From JAVBLQ01 sp031553435 (GTDB lineage: Bacteria; Bacteroidota; Bacteroidia; Bacteroidales; Azobacteroidaceae): a DNA stretch of 25,720 nt. Position 1 is the first letter of the stretch. Each line of letters begins with the position of its first letter. Of this stretch, positions 6,201 through 14,097 are shown in pieces. The notes beneath the pieces were generated by a model. It did not search any database and was not told the DNA's origin. It saw only the letters and a program-made list of their open reading frames with translations. Where the stretch lies: NCBI GenBank assembly GCA_031553435.1, contig JAVBLQ010000025.1, positions 1-25,720 on the forward strand. Direction: 5' to 3'. Both the position numbers and the translations under genes were made by a program.

Positions 6201-9200
6201 TTCCTCTTTTTCTTCATATTTTATTTTATAAATCGCAGAATAAGTCACCGGTAAAATCAGGATGGTCAGAATGGTTGCCATAAACAAACCGCCCATGATG
6301 GTTGCCGCCATTCCTCCGAACATGGCATCTCCCAGAAGAGGAACCATACCGACAATAGTTGCGGCGGCTCCTGTAGAAACGGGGATCAACCTGGTTTTAG
6401 CGGCATAAATAACGGAATCGAGCATATCTCTGCCTTCTTTTTCCTGTAATACGATTTCATCTACCAGAATGACGGCGCTTTTTACATTCATTCCTACCAA
6501 TCCTAATAACCCTAACAGACTGAAAAAATCAAAATCTTTTCCCAATACGGCCAAACCGATTACAACTCCAACAAAAATCAGCGGAATCATCGCCATAATG
6601 GCCAGCGGACGTTTATAATTCCGGAACAGAAATAACAATACCAGAAAGATCAGGATTAATGTAATCGGCATTCCTGCATTGATCGAAGTATTGGCTTGAT
6701 CCTGAGCATCCTGTTCACCTAGATAAGCCATTGTGTAACCTTCCGGAATTTTCATTTTTTCGTTCATTAATTTCCATACAGCCTGGAAAGTGGCGTTGGT
6801 ATTGTTTCCCCGCGCGGGATCCATGCGGACAACAATGGTTCGTTCGCGTTGGAAATGCCAAAGCATGTTGTATTGATAAGTCAGTTTGAAGCTGTCTAAT
6901 ACTTGCTCCAGGATATAAGAATTCCCTTGTTGATCGAAAACCGGAAGCGTTTTCAGTTGATTTAGCTGTAATGAATTGATATTGGCATCTTTGAGCAATA
7001 TAGGAATAGAAAGGTCGCGTTCGCGGTACATTCCGATAGGCATTCCGGTTGTTGAAAGTCCTAAACTTTGTGCTACATTCAACCGGCTCACACCCAATTG
7101 TCCGCCTTTTTCTTCTGAAAAATAGGGAGTATAAGTCGGAATCTTGTTGCCGAAATTGGTTCTTAAAAATTCTACCGGAGGACCTTCTTTCCGGATTAAA
7201 TCCATTGCCTGGTCAGCCAACATTTGCAATGTATCGAATCTGTTGCCGCTGAATGTAATTTCAATAGCGCCATCAGATGGTATAGACAATTTGAAAAGCG
7301 AGGAACGACAAATCATATTCGGATGATTGTGCATCACATAATTGTAAAACTCATTTTCCCAATAAGCGGCAGAATCCTTGTTATTTACTTCTATCAATGC
7401 ATTGGCGAAATTCGATTTTAAGCTATAGTTTGTACTGGCTAAATAATAACGTGGATGCGAATTTCCAAGTGATGTGGAAAATGTTTTGATTCCGGGTTGT
7501 TTCAGAAAATGATTTTCTATGTCTTTCATTTCTTCTGAAGTTCCGTTGATATTGTAACCATCCGGTAAAAATAAATCTGCCCTGAAATACGGTTTATCCA
7601 TAAACGGAAAGAAATTAGACGGCAACATTTTCATAACCACCAATGATCCTATCAATAAAATAACGATACAAGTCAATGTTAATTTACGATGTTTGATCAG
7701 GACGCGAAGTATATTTTCAAATTTACCGTATATTTTTGTATCATACGGATCTTTAATGGCTTCTCCTTTATTTTCTTTCAGCATAAAATCACCGAAAGTT
7801 GTTGTTTGTGTTAATGCAAAAATCCAACTGAAAGCCAATGAGAGGGCTAAAACAACAAACAAAGGACGCACGATTTCTGCTGCAGCCGAAGCCGCCATGT
7901 AGAGCGGAAGAAATGAAATGATCCCTATACAGGTTGCCCCGAATAATCCCCACATCGGTTTGTTGGCTCCTTCGATCAATGCTTCCCTGCGTGACATTCC
8001 GCGTTTGATATTGTTTTTAGCGTTGTCTGCAACTACAATGGCATTATCTACCAACATTCCCATAGCGATAATGAAAGCCGCCAGTGACGAACGGTTCAAT
8101 CCTGTGTCAAAAAATTGCATGGTAAATAAAGTTGCCGCAATACAAAATAGCAATGCCGTACAAATCAATGTAGTAGTTCTGAATTTGTAAAAGAAAAATA
8201 ATAAAAAAACAACTACAAAAACCGATATCAATAAATTGATTATAAAATCATTGTTTGCCTGAGCTGCAACAGTATCTTCCGGATAGAGTTCCACCAATTC
8301 ATATCCATAAGGTAATTGTGGTAAAATTTGTTTATTAATGACCTGGCGGACAAGCTTTCCTGCTTTCACCACATCTCTGTCCTGAGAAGAAGCAATGGCA
8401 ATGCCGATAGCCTTTTTACCGTTTACCCTCAATATGGATTGAGCCGGTTCATAATATCCTTTTTCAACCACAGCAATATCGCCCAGATGAACCATTCCTC
8501 CGGCATTGGTTTTTATCAATTGCTGTTTAATGTCTTTAATTGATTGATAAGTAGCTTGTGCTATGACGTTGATATTCAATGCTCCGACTTCTTTCGACCC
8601 TACAGCAATTTCTTTATTTTGCTGGTTCAGGGTCATGATGATCTCATCAGGAGAAACCCCTGCATTGGCTAGGCGGTCAGATGGGATGAATATATTCACC
8701 ACTTCAGTCTGTTCTCCGACCATACTGATTTTCCGTACGCCATCTACAGGAGTAAGTATTGTTTTAATCTCCTCGGCTTTATCTCTCATTTCCTGATAAG
8801 AAATCCCGTCGTCAGCCGTTAATCCGAAATAAATTCCAAAAACATCACCAAAGTCATCATTTACTACAATGCTTCCTGCTCCTGCCGGCAGTTTGGGCTG
8901 AACGTTATAGACTTTTTTCCGTAACTCATCCCACATCTGACTCATAATGGCAGGTTTGGTTCCGGAAAGCAATTCGATGTTGATATAGCAATATCCTGCA
9001 TAAGATTCACCTTTAATGCGGCGGACATTGGGCATGGTTTGAATTTCCCGTTCGATGACCGTTGTGATCTGTTGTTCGACTTCTTCAGCAGTTGCACCAG
9101 GATACTGACAAATCAATACCGCTTGCTTCATTACAAAAGGAGCATCCTCTTTTTTGGGTAGCTGGTCGAAAGCAAGAATTCCTCCGATGGTAAAAAGCAC

Positions 9201-9254
9201 CAGGAAGAAGTAGATAACTAATTTATTATCCAGTGAAAATTTGGCCGGACTCAT
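6189..9254 (-). CDS. RND family efflux pump, inner membrane transporter
   Basis: Proton-driven resistance-nodulation-division transporter (PF00873) of 1021 residues, a usual length. It has the twelve-helix layout: a first helix at about 12-30, a large periplasmic loop, TM2-6 at about 335-475, a second periplasmic loop, and TM8-12 at about 865-1010. TM4 reads GMLVDNAIVVADN (near 398-410). The first Asp of the proton relay is kept, but the second position is Asn, as in a number of RND lineages. TM10 has the conserved Lys in GMNVKSAVILVDE (near 925). It resembles the HAE1 multidrug group more than CzcA-type metal pumps, but the substrate cannot be read from the sequence. The ATG overlaps the stop of the membrane fusion gene in ATGA, indicating translational coupling. 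The C-terminus VKN is encoded in a heptad run. Confidence 0.95.
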   Translation of the reverse strand: MSPAKFSLDNKLVIYFFLVLFTIGGILAFDQLPKKEDAPFVMKQAVLICQYPGATAEEVEQQITTVIEREIQTMPNVRRIKGESYAGYCYINIELLSGTKPAIMSQMWDELRKKVYNVQPKLPAGAGSIVVNDDFGDVFGIYFGLTADDGISYQEMRDKAEEIKTILTPVDGVRKISMVGEQTEVVNIFIPSDRLANAGVSPDEIIMTLNQQNKEIAVGSKEVGALNINVIAQATYQSIKDIKQQLIKTNAGGMVHLGDIAVVEKGYYEPAQSILRVNGKKAIGIAIASSQDRDVVKAGKLVRQVINKQILPQLPYGYELVELYPEDTVAAQANNDFIINLLISVFVVVFLLFFFYKFRTTTLICTALLFCIAATLFTMQFFDTGLNRSSLAAFIIAMGMLVDNAIVVADNAKNNIKRGMSRREALIEGANKPMWGLFGATCIGIISFLPLYMAASAAAEIVRPLFVVLALSLAFSWIFALTQTTTFGDFMLKENKGEAIKDPYDTKIYGKFENILRVLIKHRKLTLTCIVILLIGSLVVMKMLPSNFFPFMDKPYFRADLFLPDGYNINGTSEEMKDIENHFLKQPGIKTFSTSLGNSHPRYYLASTNYSLKSNFANALIEVNNKDSAAYWENEFYNYVMHNHPNMICRSSLFKLSIPSDGAIEITFSGNRFDTLQMLADQAMDLIRKEGPPVEFLRTNFGNKIPTYTPYFSEEKGGQLGVSRLNVAQSLGLSTTGMPIGMYRERDLSIPILLKDANINSLQLNQLKTLPVFDQQGNSYILEQVLDSFKLTYQYNMLWHFQRERTIVVRMDPARGNNTNATFQAVWKLMNEKMKIPEGYTMAYLGEQDAQDQANTSINAGMPITLILIFLVLLFLFRNYKRPLAIMAMIPLIFVGVVIGLAVLGKDFDFFSLLGLLGLVGMNVKSAVILVDEIVLQEKEGRDMLDSVIYAAKTRLIPVSTGAAATIVGMVPLLGDAMFGGMAATIMGGLFMATILTILILPVTYSAIYKIKYEEKEEVKN

Positions 9255-10300
9255 GGTTCGATAATTTTGACGTGTTCACCATCAGATAGCATAGTGAAAC
9301 CAGCTGTTGCGATACGATCTCCTTCTTTCAATCCGGAAAGAATCACAATATCTTTTTCTCCCGAAAGGTCTCCGGTTTCAACGGGAACTTTGTGTACAAC
9401 AGCATTGGACTCATCTACTTTCCAAACATAATTTTTATTGTTACCCGGATCTGTATAAATACAAATGAGAGGAATGATTAACTGTGTATTTTGAGTTGTA
9501 TCTTTTGAATCAATCCTCACGTTACAGGTGTATCCGGGCATGACCTTTACTTTTTTCGGATTGTAAGCCGGATCATCTATCTTAATGATTACAGGAATAC
9601 CAGAACCTCCAACTGATGAAGTAATAATTTCTTTCACTTTGGCTTTATAAAATACGCCTTTCTGAACGTCCAATTCCACACTACATTTGAAATCATTGTC
9701 TGCAAACTTTGCATTTGTTTCCGGAAGTATAAAACGGAATTGAATTTTCTGTGGATTATTCAGTTTGATGATTTTTTCTCCTGCCATTACCTGTTGATGA
9801 TTTTCAACATATTTTTTTTCCACATTTCCTGCAAAAGGCGCTACAAGACGGGTATATGACATGTCATTCAAAGCCTGATTGTAAACTGATTTGCTGTTTT
9901 CGTAAGCTGCAGCCGCAATTTCGTATTCCTGTTTGGAAATCGCACTTTTGTCATATAGTCTTTTATATCTCTCCATTTGCGATTGAGCTTGTCGAAAACT
10001 TGCTTTAGCAGAAGATAATTTCAGGTTATAGTCATGCGGATCCAGACTTCCGACCAACTCGCCGGCTTTCAGGTTTTGTCCTTCCTGAATATCGAAATGA
10101 AGTAACATTCCACTCACCCGGAAAGTCAGGTAAGAATATTCTTCTGCTTCTGCATAACCCGGAAATATTTTTCCTGAAAACATACTACTGCTTACTTTCA
10201 TTGTTTTTACAGGACGGATTATTTTTTCATGCGGTTTCTCTTTACATGATGGTAAAAAAAGAAATGAGAGACCAAGAAAAAAAAGAAAAGATTGTTTCAT
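9251..10300 (-). CDS. Periplasmic membrane fusion lipoprotein of the RND efflux system
   Basis: Adaptor (MFP/HlyD-like, RND adaptor subunit) of 349 residues that bridges the RND pump and the TolC-like channel. The N-terminus is a lipoprotein signal with a lipobox ending LPSC, so Cys19 is the likely acylated residue. A lipoyl/barrel-sandwich half (LLHFDIQEGQNLKAGELVGSLD, near 67-88) leads into a coiled-coil hairpin (about 92-140), the second lipoyl half (YTRLVAPFAGNVEKKYVENH, near 147-166), a beta-barrel, and a membrane-proximal domain ending TAGFTMLSDGEHVKIIEP. It is the first gene of the operon and overlaps the RND gene by 4 bp. The 150 bp upstream holds no exact TAnnTTTG box; TATAGTTG is the nearest. 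No linked regulator gene is visible. Confidence 0.93.
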   Translation of the reverse strand: MKQSFLFFLGLSFLFLPSCKEKPHEKIIRPVKTMKVSSSMFSGKIFPGYAEAEEYSYLTFRVSGMLLHFDIQEGQNLKAGELVGSLDPHDYNLKLSSAKASFRQAQSQMERYKRLYDKSAISKQEYEIAAAAYENSKSVYNQALNDMSYTRLVAPFAGNVEKKYVENHQQVMAGEKIIKLNNPQKIQFRFILPETNAKFADNDFKCSVELDVQKGVFYKAKVKEIITSSVGGSGIPVIIKIDDPAYNPKKVKVMPGYTCNVRIDSKDTTQNTQLIIPLICIYTDPGNNKNYVWKVDESNAVVHKVPVETGDLSGEKDIVILSGLKEGDRIATAGFTMLSDGEHVKIIEP

Positions 10301-10441
10301 AAGGATTTGAGTTATAACATGTGCTATTAGTTTGTTTTTTATAGAAAAACAACTATAGGGTGAAAAAAGTTCTGGAATGCTAATACAATGATGCTAATTT
10401 CGGCTTGCCTTAAGTGAAAAGTTTGATTATATGTAGATCAA

Positions 10442-10469
10442 TTTTTAGTTTTAGTTTTTAACTTTTACC
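10442..10469 (-). repeat. Four-unit heptad run at the end of the CNNM gene
   Basis: Plus-strand units are TTTTTAG, TTTTAGT, TTTTAAC and TTTTACC in unbroken 7-bp phase. The CNNM stop codon (10451-10453) lies in the second unit. The run encodes the C-terminal residues VKVKN, almost the same tail as that of the unrelated RND pump. Confidence 0.75.
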
Positions 10470-11746
10470 TTGTCTATCCTGTTATTATCCATTTTCAATA
10501 CTTCAAAAGTATAATTTTCCCAGAAAACGCTATCTCCTACAGAAGGGATACGTTCCAATTTATCCAGAATGTAACCTGCTAAAGTTATATAGTGAGTCAT
10601 ACTTGGATCCAGGACATCATCATCCAAACCAACTTTTTCAAGGAATTCCACAAATGGAATCTGCCCATCCACTATAAGGCTTCCATCGGCCTGTTCTACA
10701 GATTTATATTCGAATTCATCTGTTTCCGAAATGTCGCCAACCAAAGCGTCCAGAATATCATTCAAAGTGACAATTCCTTTCACATTCCCGAATTCATCAA
10801 TGATAACTGCTTGATATATGCGTTGTTTCTGAAAACGCTCCAACACATGATATGCTTTACTTGTTGCAATAACCATTTGTACCGGACGGGATATTTTTTT
10901 CAAATCTGTAATTGTCTGCTCAAAATTATCACCAATCAGGTCTTTGGAATACACGAATCCGATAATATTGTCCAAATCTCCTTCACACAAAGGATAAGCT
11001 GTATGTTTGTTGCTTAATATAGTTTCTTTGATTGTTTCCGGATCATCCTGAAGATCGATCCAAACCACTTCATTTCTGGGAGTCATCAAGGTTTGTACTT
11101 TTCTGTCGCCCAAACTAAACACATTTTGTATCAATTCTTTTTCTGTTTCTTCAATGATTCCACCTTTATGACTTTCGGCAATAATTACTTTCAGTTCTTC
11201 TTCCGAATGAATATCTTCCTGTTCATGAACCGGCTGAATACCAATCAGTTTTAATATCAAATTGGCCAATCCGTTCAGCAACCAGATCATCGGACGGAAT
11301 ATAAAGTAGAATATTTTCAAGGGAAGTGAAACAAAAAATGTTACAGGTACCGGTTTACGGATGGCCATTGATTTAGGCGCCAATTCCCCAAGTACAATGT
11401 GCAAAATAGTAATGGATAAAAAAGCTATTAAAATTGATAACTTGCTCAAAAAAGCCGTTTGAATGCTAATCCCGAATAATCCGAAAATATTTTGAATAAT
11501 GGCGGTAAAAACATGTTCACCCACCCAACCTAAACCAAGCGATGCAATTGTAATTCCAAGCTGTGTAGCAGCCAGATAGCCATCCAGATTTGCTATAATT
11601 TTTTTAGAAGCGGCAACTACAGCTTTATTGGCATTTTTTTTCACCTCGATCTGTGATGATCTGACTTTGACTATCGCAAATTCAGCGGCCACAAAAAAAC
11701 CATTCAGGAATACGAGAAATATGGTAAATAAAAATTCGAGTGTCAT
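10451..11746 (-). CDS. CNNM/CorC-type transporter-like protein with CBS pair (hemolysin C family, UPF0053)
   Basis: Inner-membrane protein of 431 residues with three family domains in order. An N-terminal DUF21/CNNM transmembrane domain (about 1-190) carries GFFVAAEFAIVKVR and AATQLGITIASLGLGW. A CBS pair (about 205-330) runs from MTPRNEVVWID to IIDEFGNVKGIVTLNDIL. A C-terminal CorC/HlyC domain (about 345-425) opens with DGSLIVDGQIP. Family members are linked to magnesium or cobalt handling, and the CBS pair is a nucleotide sensor in characterised homologues; the name hemolysin is historical. Relatives in this phylum include the gliding-associated GldE, but nothing here points to that specifically. 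It starts 5 bp after the ABC permease gene and is probably the third gene of that operon. The heptad run at 10442-10469 encodes its C-terminus. Confidence 0.92.
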   Translation of the reverse strand: MTLEFLFTIFLVFLNGFFVAAEFAIVKVRSSQIEVKKNANKAVVAASKKIIANLDGYLAATQLGITIASLGLGWVGEHVFTAIIQNIFGLFGISIQTAFLSKLSILIAFLSITILHIVLGELAPKSMAIRKPVPVTFFVSLPLKIFYFIFRPMIWLLNGLANLILKLIGIQPVHEQEDIHSEEELKVIIAESHKGGIIEETEKELIQNVFSLGDRKVQTLMTPRNEVVWIDLQDDPETIKETILSNKHTAYPLCEGDLDNIIGFVYSKDLIGDNFEQTITDLKKISRPVQMVIATSKAYHVLERFQKQRIYQAVIIDEFGNVKGIVTLNDILDALVGDISETDEFEYKSVEQADGSLIVDGQIPFVEFLEKVGLDDDVLDPSMTHYITLAGYILDKLERIPSVGDSVFWENYTFEVLKMDNNRIDKVKVKN

Positions 11747-11751
11747 AGATA

Positions 11752-13050
11752 TCAGGCTTTATATTTCACCCATTTGATTAGTTCCTTTATACTAGGTTTT
11801 TTTCCATACATCAATATACCCACTCTATATATTTTAGCAGAAAATTTAACTACTAAAATGAATGTTGCATAAAGAATAAAGATAGACAGTAATTTTTCCC
11901 AAAGAGGAATGTCGAAAGGCAAACGAACCATCATCACAATAGGCGATGTGATCGGAATCATAGATGCCCAGAAGGCCAAAGGTCCGTCAGGATTGTGCAT
12001 GCTATACATGCCTGCGTATATCCCAAAAATGATCAATACCATAATTGGCATCATAAATTGTTGCGTATCTTCCTGACTATCAACAGCAGATCCGATAGCA
12101 GCAAATAACGAAGCGTATAGCATATATCCTCCGATAAAATAAATCAAAAAAGAAAATAATATTTCAATCCTATTGATAGAAGAAATCATACCTAATGCTT
12201 TCCTCATCATTTCAGGGTCTTGCTGGCTACCGGCCATCATCATATCGGTATTTGAAGGAACTTCTCCGAAAAATGAAATTCCAACAAAACTGAAAATGGT
12301 AATGATTATCACCCATAAAAAGAATTGAGTCAAACCCACTAAACCGACTCCGATGATTTTTCCCATCATCAGATCAAAAGGCTTAACGGACGAAACCATT
12401 ACTTCCAGGATCCGGTTTGTTTTTTCTTCCAGAACTCCCTGCATAACCATCCCTCCATAGGCAAGAATGAATATGTAAATGATCATTGTTAAAGTCATTC
12501 CGAGAACGGAAGCCAATTCGGCAGATGAAACCTCTTCTTTTCCATCTTCATCCCATTTGATGGTTTGCATTTTGATGGAAACTTTACTTTCATTCAGGAT
12601 CTCTTTTAAATTGGGTATATTGTAAGATGCCAATTTTTCATCATGCAAATAATTATCCAATGTCTGATTAATAGAGCGCGACAAATCCGGAGTAATCTGT
12701 TTGGATGAATAAAGTGTGATTGCCGCCGGATTTTTTAACAAATCATCTGTAATAACGAGCGTGGCATAGATGGCATCATCCGATTTTTTACGATATTCTT
12801 CCAGCTCCTTATCTGCATTTTTAAATATATAACCACTTTCTCCCTTTTTTAAAACAGGCAGATATTTTCCGGTCTGATCAATCACTACTACCACTTTTTC
12901 TTTACTGTCTTTGATTTGAGCCAACCACAAGGGCACAAATACCAAAGCCGCAAATAAGACCGGCATCAGGAAAGTCAGCAACAAAAACGATTTTTTTCTG
13001 ACCCTGTTTAAGTATTCTCTTTGGATAACAATTCCTATTTTACTTTTCAC
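11752..13050 (-). CDS. ABC-2 type transporter permease (NatB-like)
   Basis: Permease of 432 residues in the ABC-2 family (PF12698). It opens with a cytoplasmic stretch KIGIVIQREYLNRVRKKSF and a first transmembrane helix (about 24-45). A large extracytoplasmic region (about 46-180) includes EEVSSAELASVLGMT at its end. Five or so further helices (about 180-410) follow, with the motif GMVMQGVLEEKTNRILEVMVS between them, typical of NatB/YhaP-like permeases. The C-terminus is basic. It overlaps the ATPase gene by 4 bp (ATGA). NatAB of Bacillus exports sodium, but many homologues have other or unknown substrates, so sodium export is only one possibility. The next gene, a CNNM protein thought to handle ions, is compatible with an ion-related operon. 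Confidence 0.9.
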   Translation of the reverse strand: MKSKIGIVIQREYLNRVRKKSFLLLTFLMPVLFAALVFVPLWLAQIKDSKEKVVVVIDQTGKYLPVLKKGESGYIFKNADKELEEYRKKSDDAIYATLVITDDLLKNPAAITLYSSKQITPDLSRSINQTLDNYLHDEKLASYNIPNLKEILNESKVSIKMQTIKWDEDGKEEVSSAELASVLGMTLTMIIYIFILAYGGMVMQGVLEEKTNRILEVMVSSVKPFDLMMGKIIGVGLVGLTQFFLWVIIITIFSFVGISFFGEVPSNTDMMMAGSQQDPEMMRKALGMISSINRIEILFSFLIYFIGGYMLYASLFAAIGSAVDSQEDTQQFMMPIMVLIIFGIYAGMYSMHNPDGPLAFWASMIPITSPIVMMVRLPFDIPLWEKLLSIFILYATFILVVKFSAKIYRVGILMYGKKPSIKELIKWVKYKA

Positions 13051-13952
13051 TGTGATACGGTTTTTATAAATATATCGTTCATGGATGGTATTTCTTCTTC
13101 AAAAGAAATAATATCGCATTTTTCTGATAAATAATTGATTAATTCTGAATTAGAAGCTTTTCCCTCTTTATGTAGCCAAATGATTTTGGAGTGATATTCG
13201 TCTTTTTCATCAATCACAGAATATAAAGCCGGATTTTCCTGCAATGTATCATCTTTGCCAATACCTATTCTGAAGATATTTGTCCGGAAACGGGAACGAA
13301 TTTCCTGTACATTTCCTTGCAAAACAACTTTGGATTTGTTTATCAAAGCAATTTCTTCACAAATTTCCTCAACCGAAGCCATATTGTGAGTAGAAAAAAT
13401 GATTGTTTTTCCTGCATTCTTCAACTCCAGAATCTCTTTTTTCAACAATTCCGTATTAACTGGATCAAATCCGCTGAAAGGTTCGTCAAAAATCAATAGT
13501 TCAGGTTCGTGAACAATGGTAATGATAAATTGGATTTTTTGTTGCATTCCTTTCGAAAGCTCTTCCAGTTTTTTGTTCCACCAACCGGTAATTCCGAATT
13601 TTTCAAACCAGACTTTCAATCTTTTAACTGATTCATCGTGACTTAAACCTTTGAGTCTGGATAAATAGATGGCTTGTTCTCCGACTTTCATCTTTTTATA
13701 TAAACCTCGTTCTTCAGGAAGGTAACCTATATTGTATATATCAGAGGAAGCAAACGGACGTCCTTTGAAAACAACCTCACCCTGATCGGGAGCGGTAATA
13801 CGGTTAATAATACGAATCAGTGTTGTTTTTCCTGCCCCATTAGGCCCTAATAAACCAAAAATTTTTCCTTCGGGTACAGCAATACTGACATCATTCAAGG
13901 CCAAATGATTGGTATATTGTTTGACAACGTTTTTTGCTTCTAAAAAATACAT
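13047..13952 (-). CDS. ABC transporter ATP-binding protein (NatA-like)
   Basis: ATPase partner of the adjoining ABC-2 permease, 301 residues. Motifs in order are Walker A GPNGAGKTT (36-44), Q-loop YLPEERGLYKKM (near 74-85), signature LSKGMQQK (near 128-135), Walker B LLIFDEPFSGFD (near 153-164) and the switch His in STHNMASVEE. The Gly-Met signature variant SKGMQQ is normal for this subfamily. A C-terminal extension after about residue 210 matches the DUF4162-type tail of NatA/YhaQ proteins. It is the first gene of the operon with the permease and the CNNM protein. A TAAATTTG box on the minus strand lies 23 bases upstream. The gene diverges from the LRR gene. Confidence 0.93.
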   Translation of the reverse strand: MYFLEAKNVVKQYTNHLALNDVSIAVPEGKIFGLLGPNGAGKTTLIRIINRITAPDQGEVVFKGRPFASSDIYNIGYLPEERGLYKKMKVGEQAIYLSRLKGLSHDESVKRLKVWFEKFGITGWWNKKLEELSKGMQQKIQFIITIVHEPELLIFDEPFSGFDPVNTELLKKEILELKNAGKTIIFSTHNMASVEEICEEIALINKSKVVLQGNVQEIRSRFRTNIFRIGIGKDDTLQENPALYSVIDEKDEYHSKIIWLHKEGKASNSELINYLSEKCDIISFEEEIPSMNDIFIKTVSQ

Positions 13953-13975
13953 GTCGATTTTTAATTATAAGAAGG

Positions 13976-13983
13976 CAAATTTA
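13976..13983 (-). promoter_or_regulatory. Bacteroidetes-type -7 promoter box for the NatAB-CNNM operon
   Basis: The minus strand reads TAAATTTG, matching TAnnTTTG, 23 bases ahead of the ATPase ATG. This is the same distance as for mpg. Confidence 0.55.
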
Positions 13984-14058
13984 ATAAATTTATCACAATC
14001 GCATACTACTCATGTAAAAAAATAGAACTAATATGTAAAAAATACAAAATTTTTGATA

Positions 14059-14066
14059 TACATTTG
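14059..14066 (+). promoter_or_regulatory. Bacteroidetes-type -7 promoter box for the LRR gene
   Basis: TACATTTG matches TAnnTTTG and lies 31 bp ahead of the chosen ATG at 14098. It also argues against the in-frame ATG at 14053, which would lie upstream of the transcription start. Confidence 0.55.
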
Positions 14067-14097
14067 TACCATCTTTCATTTTCATGTTCACAATTTT

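Noticed and set aside
14053..14097. Extended start for the LRR protein
   Set aside because: The ATG at 14053 lies before the -7 box at 14059-14066, and the ATG at 14098 gives a proper signal peptide.
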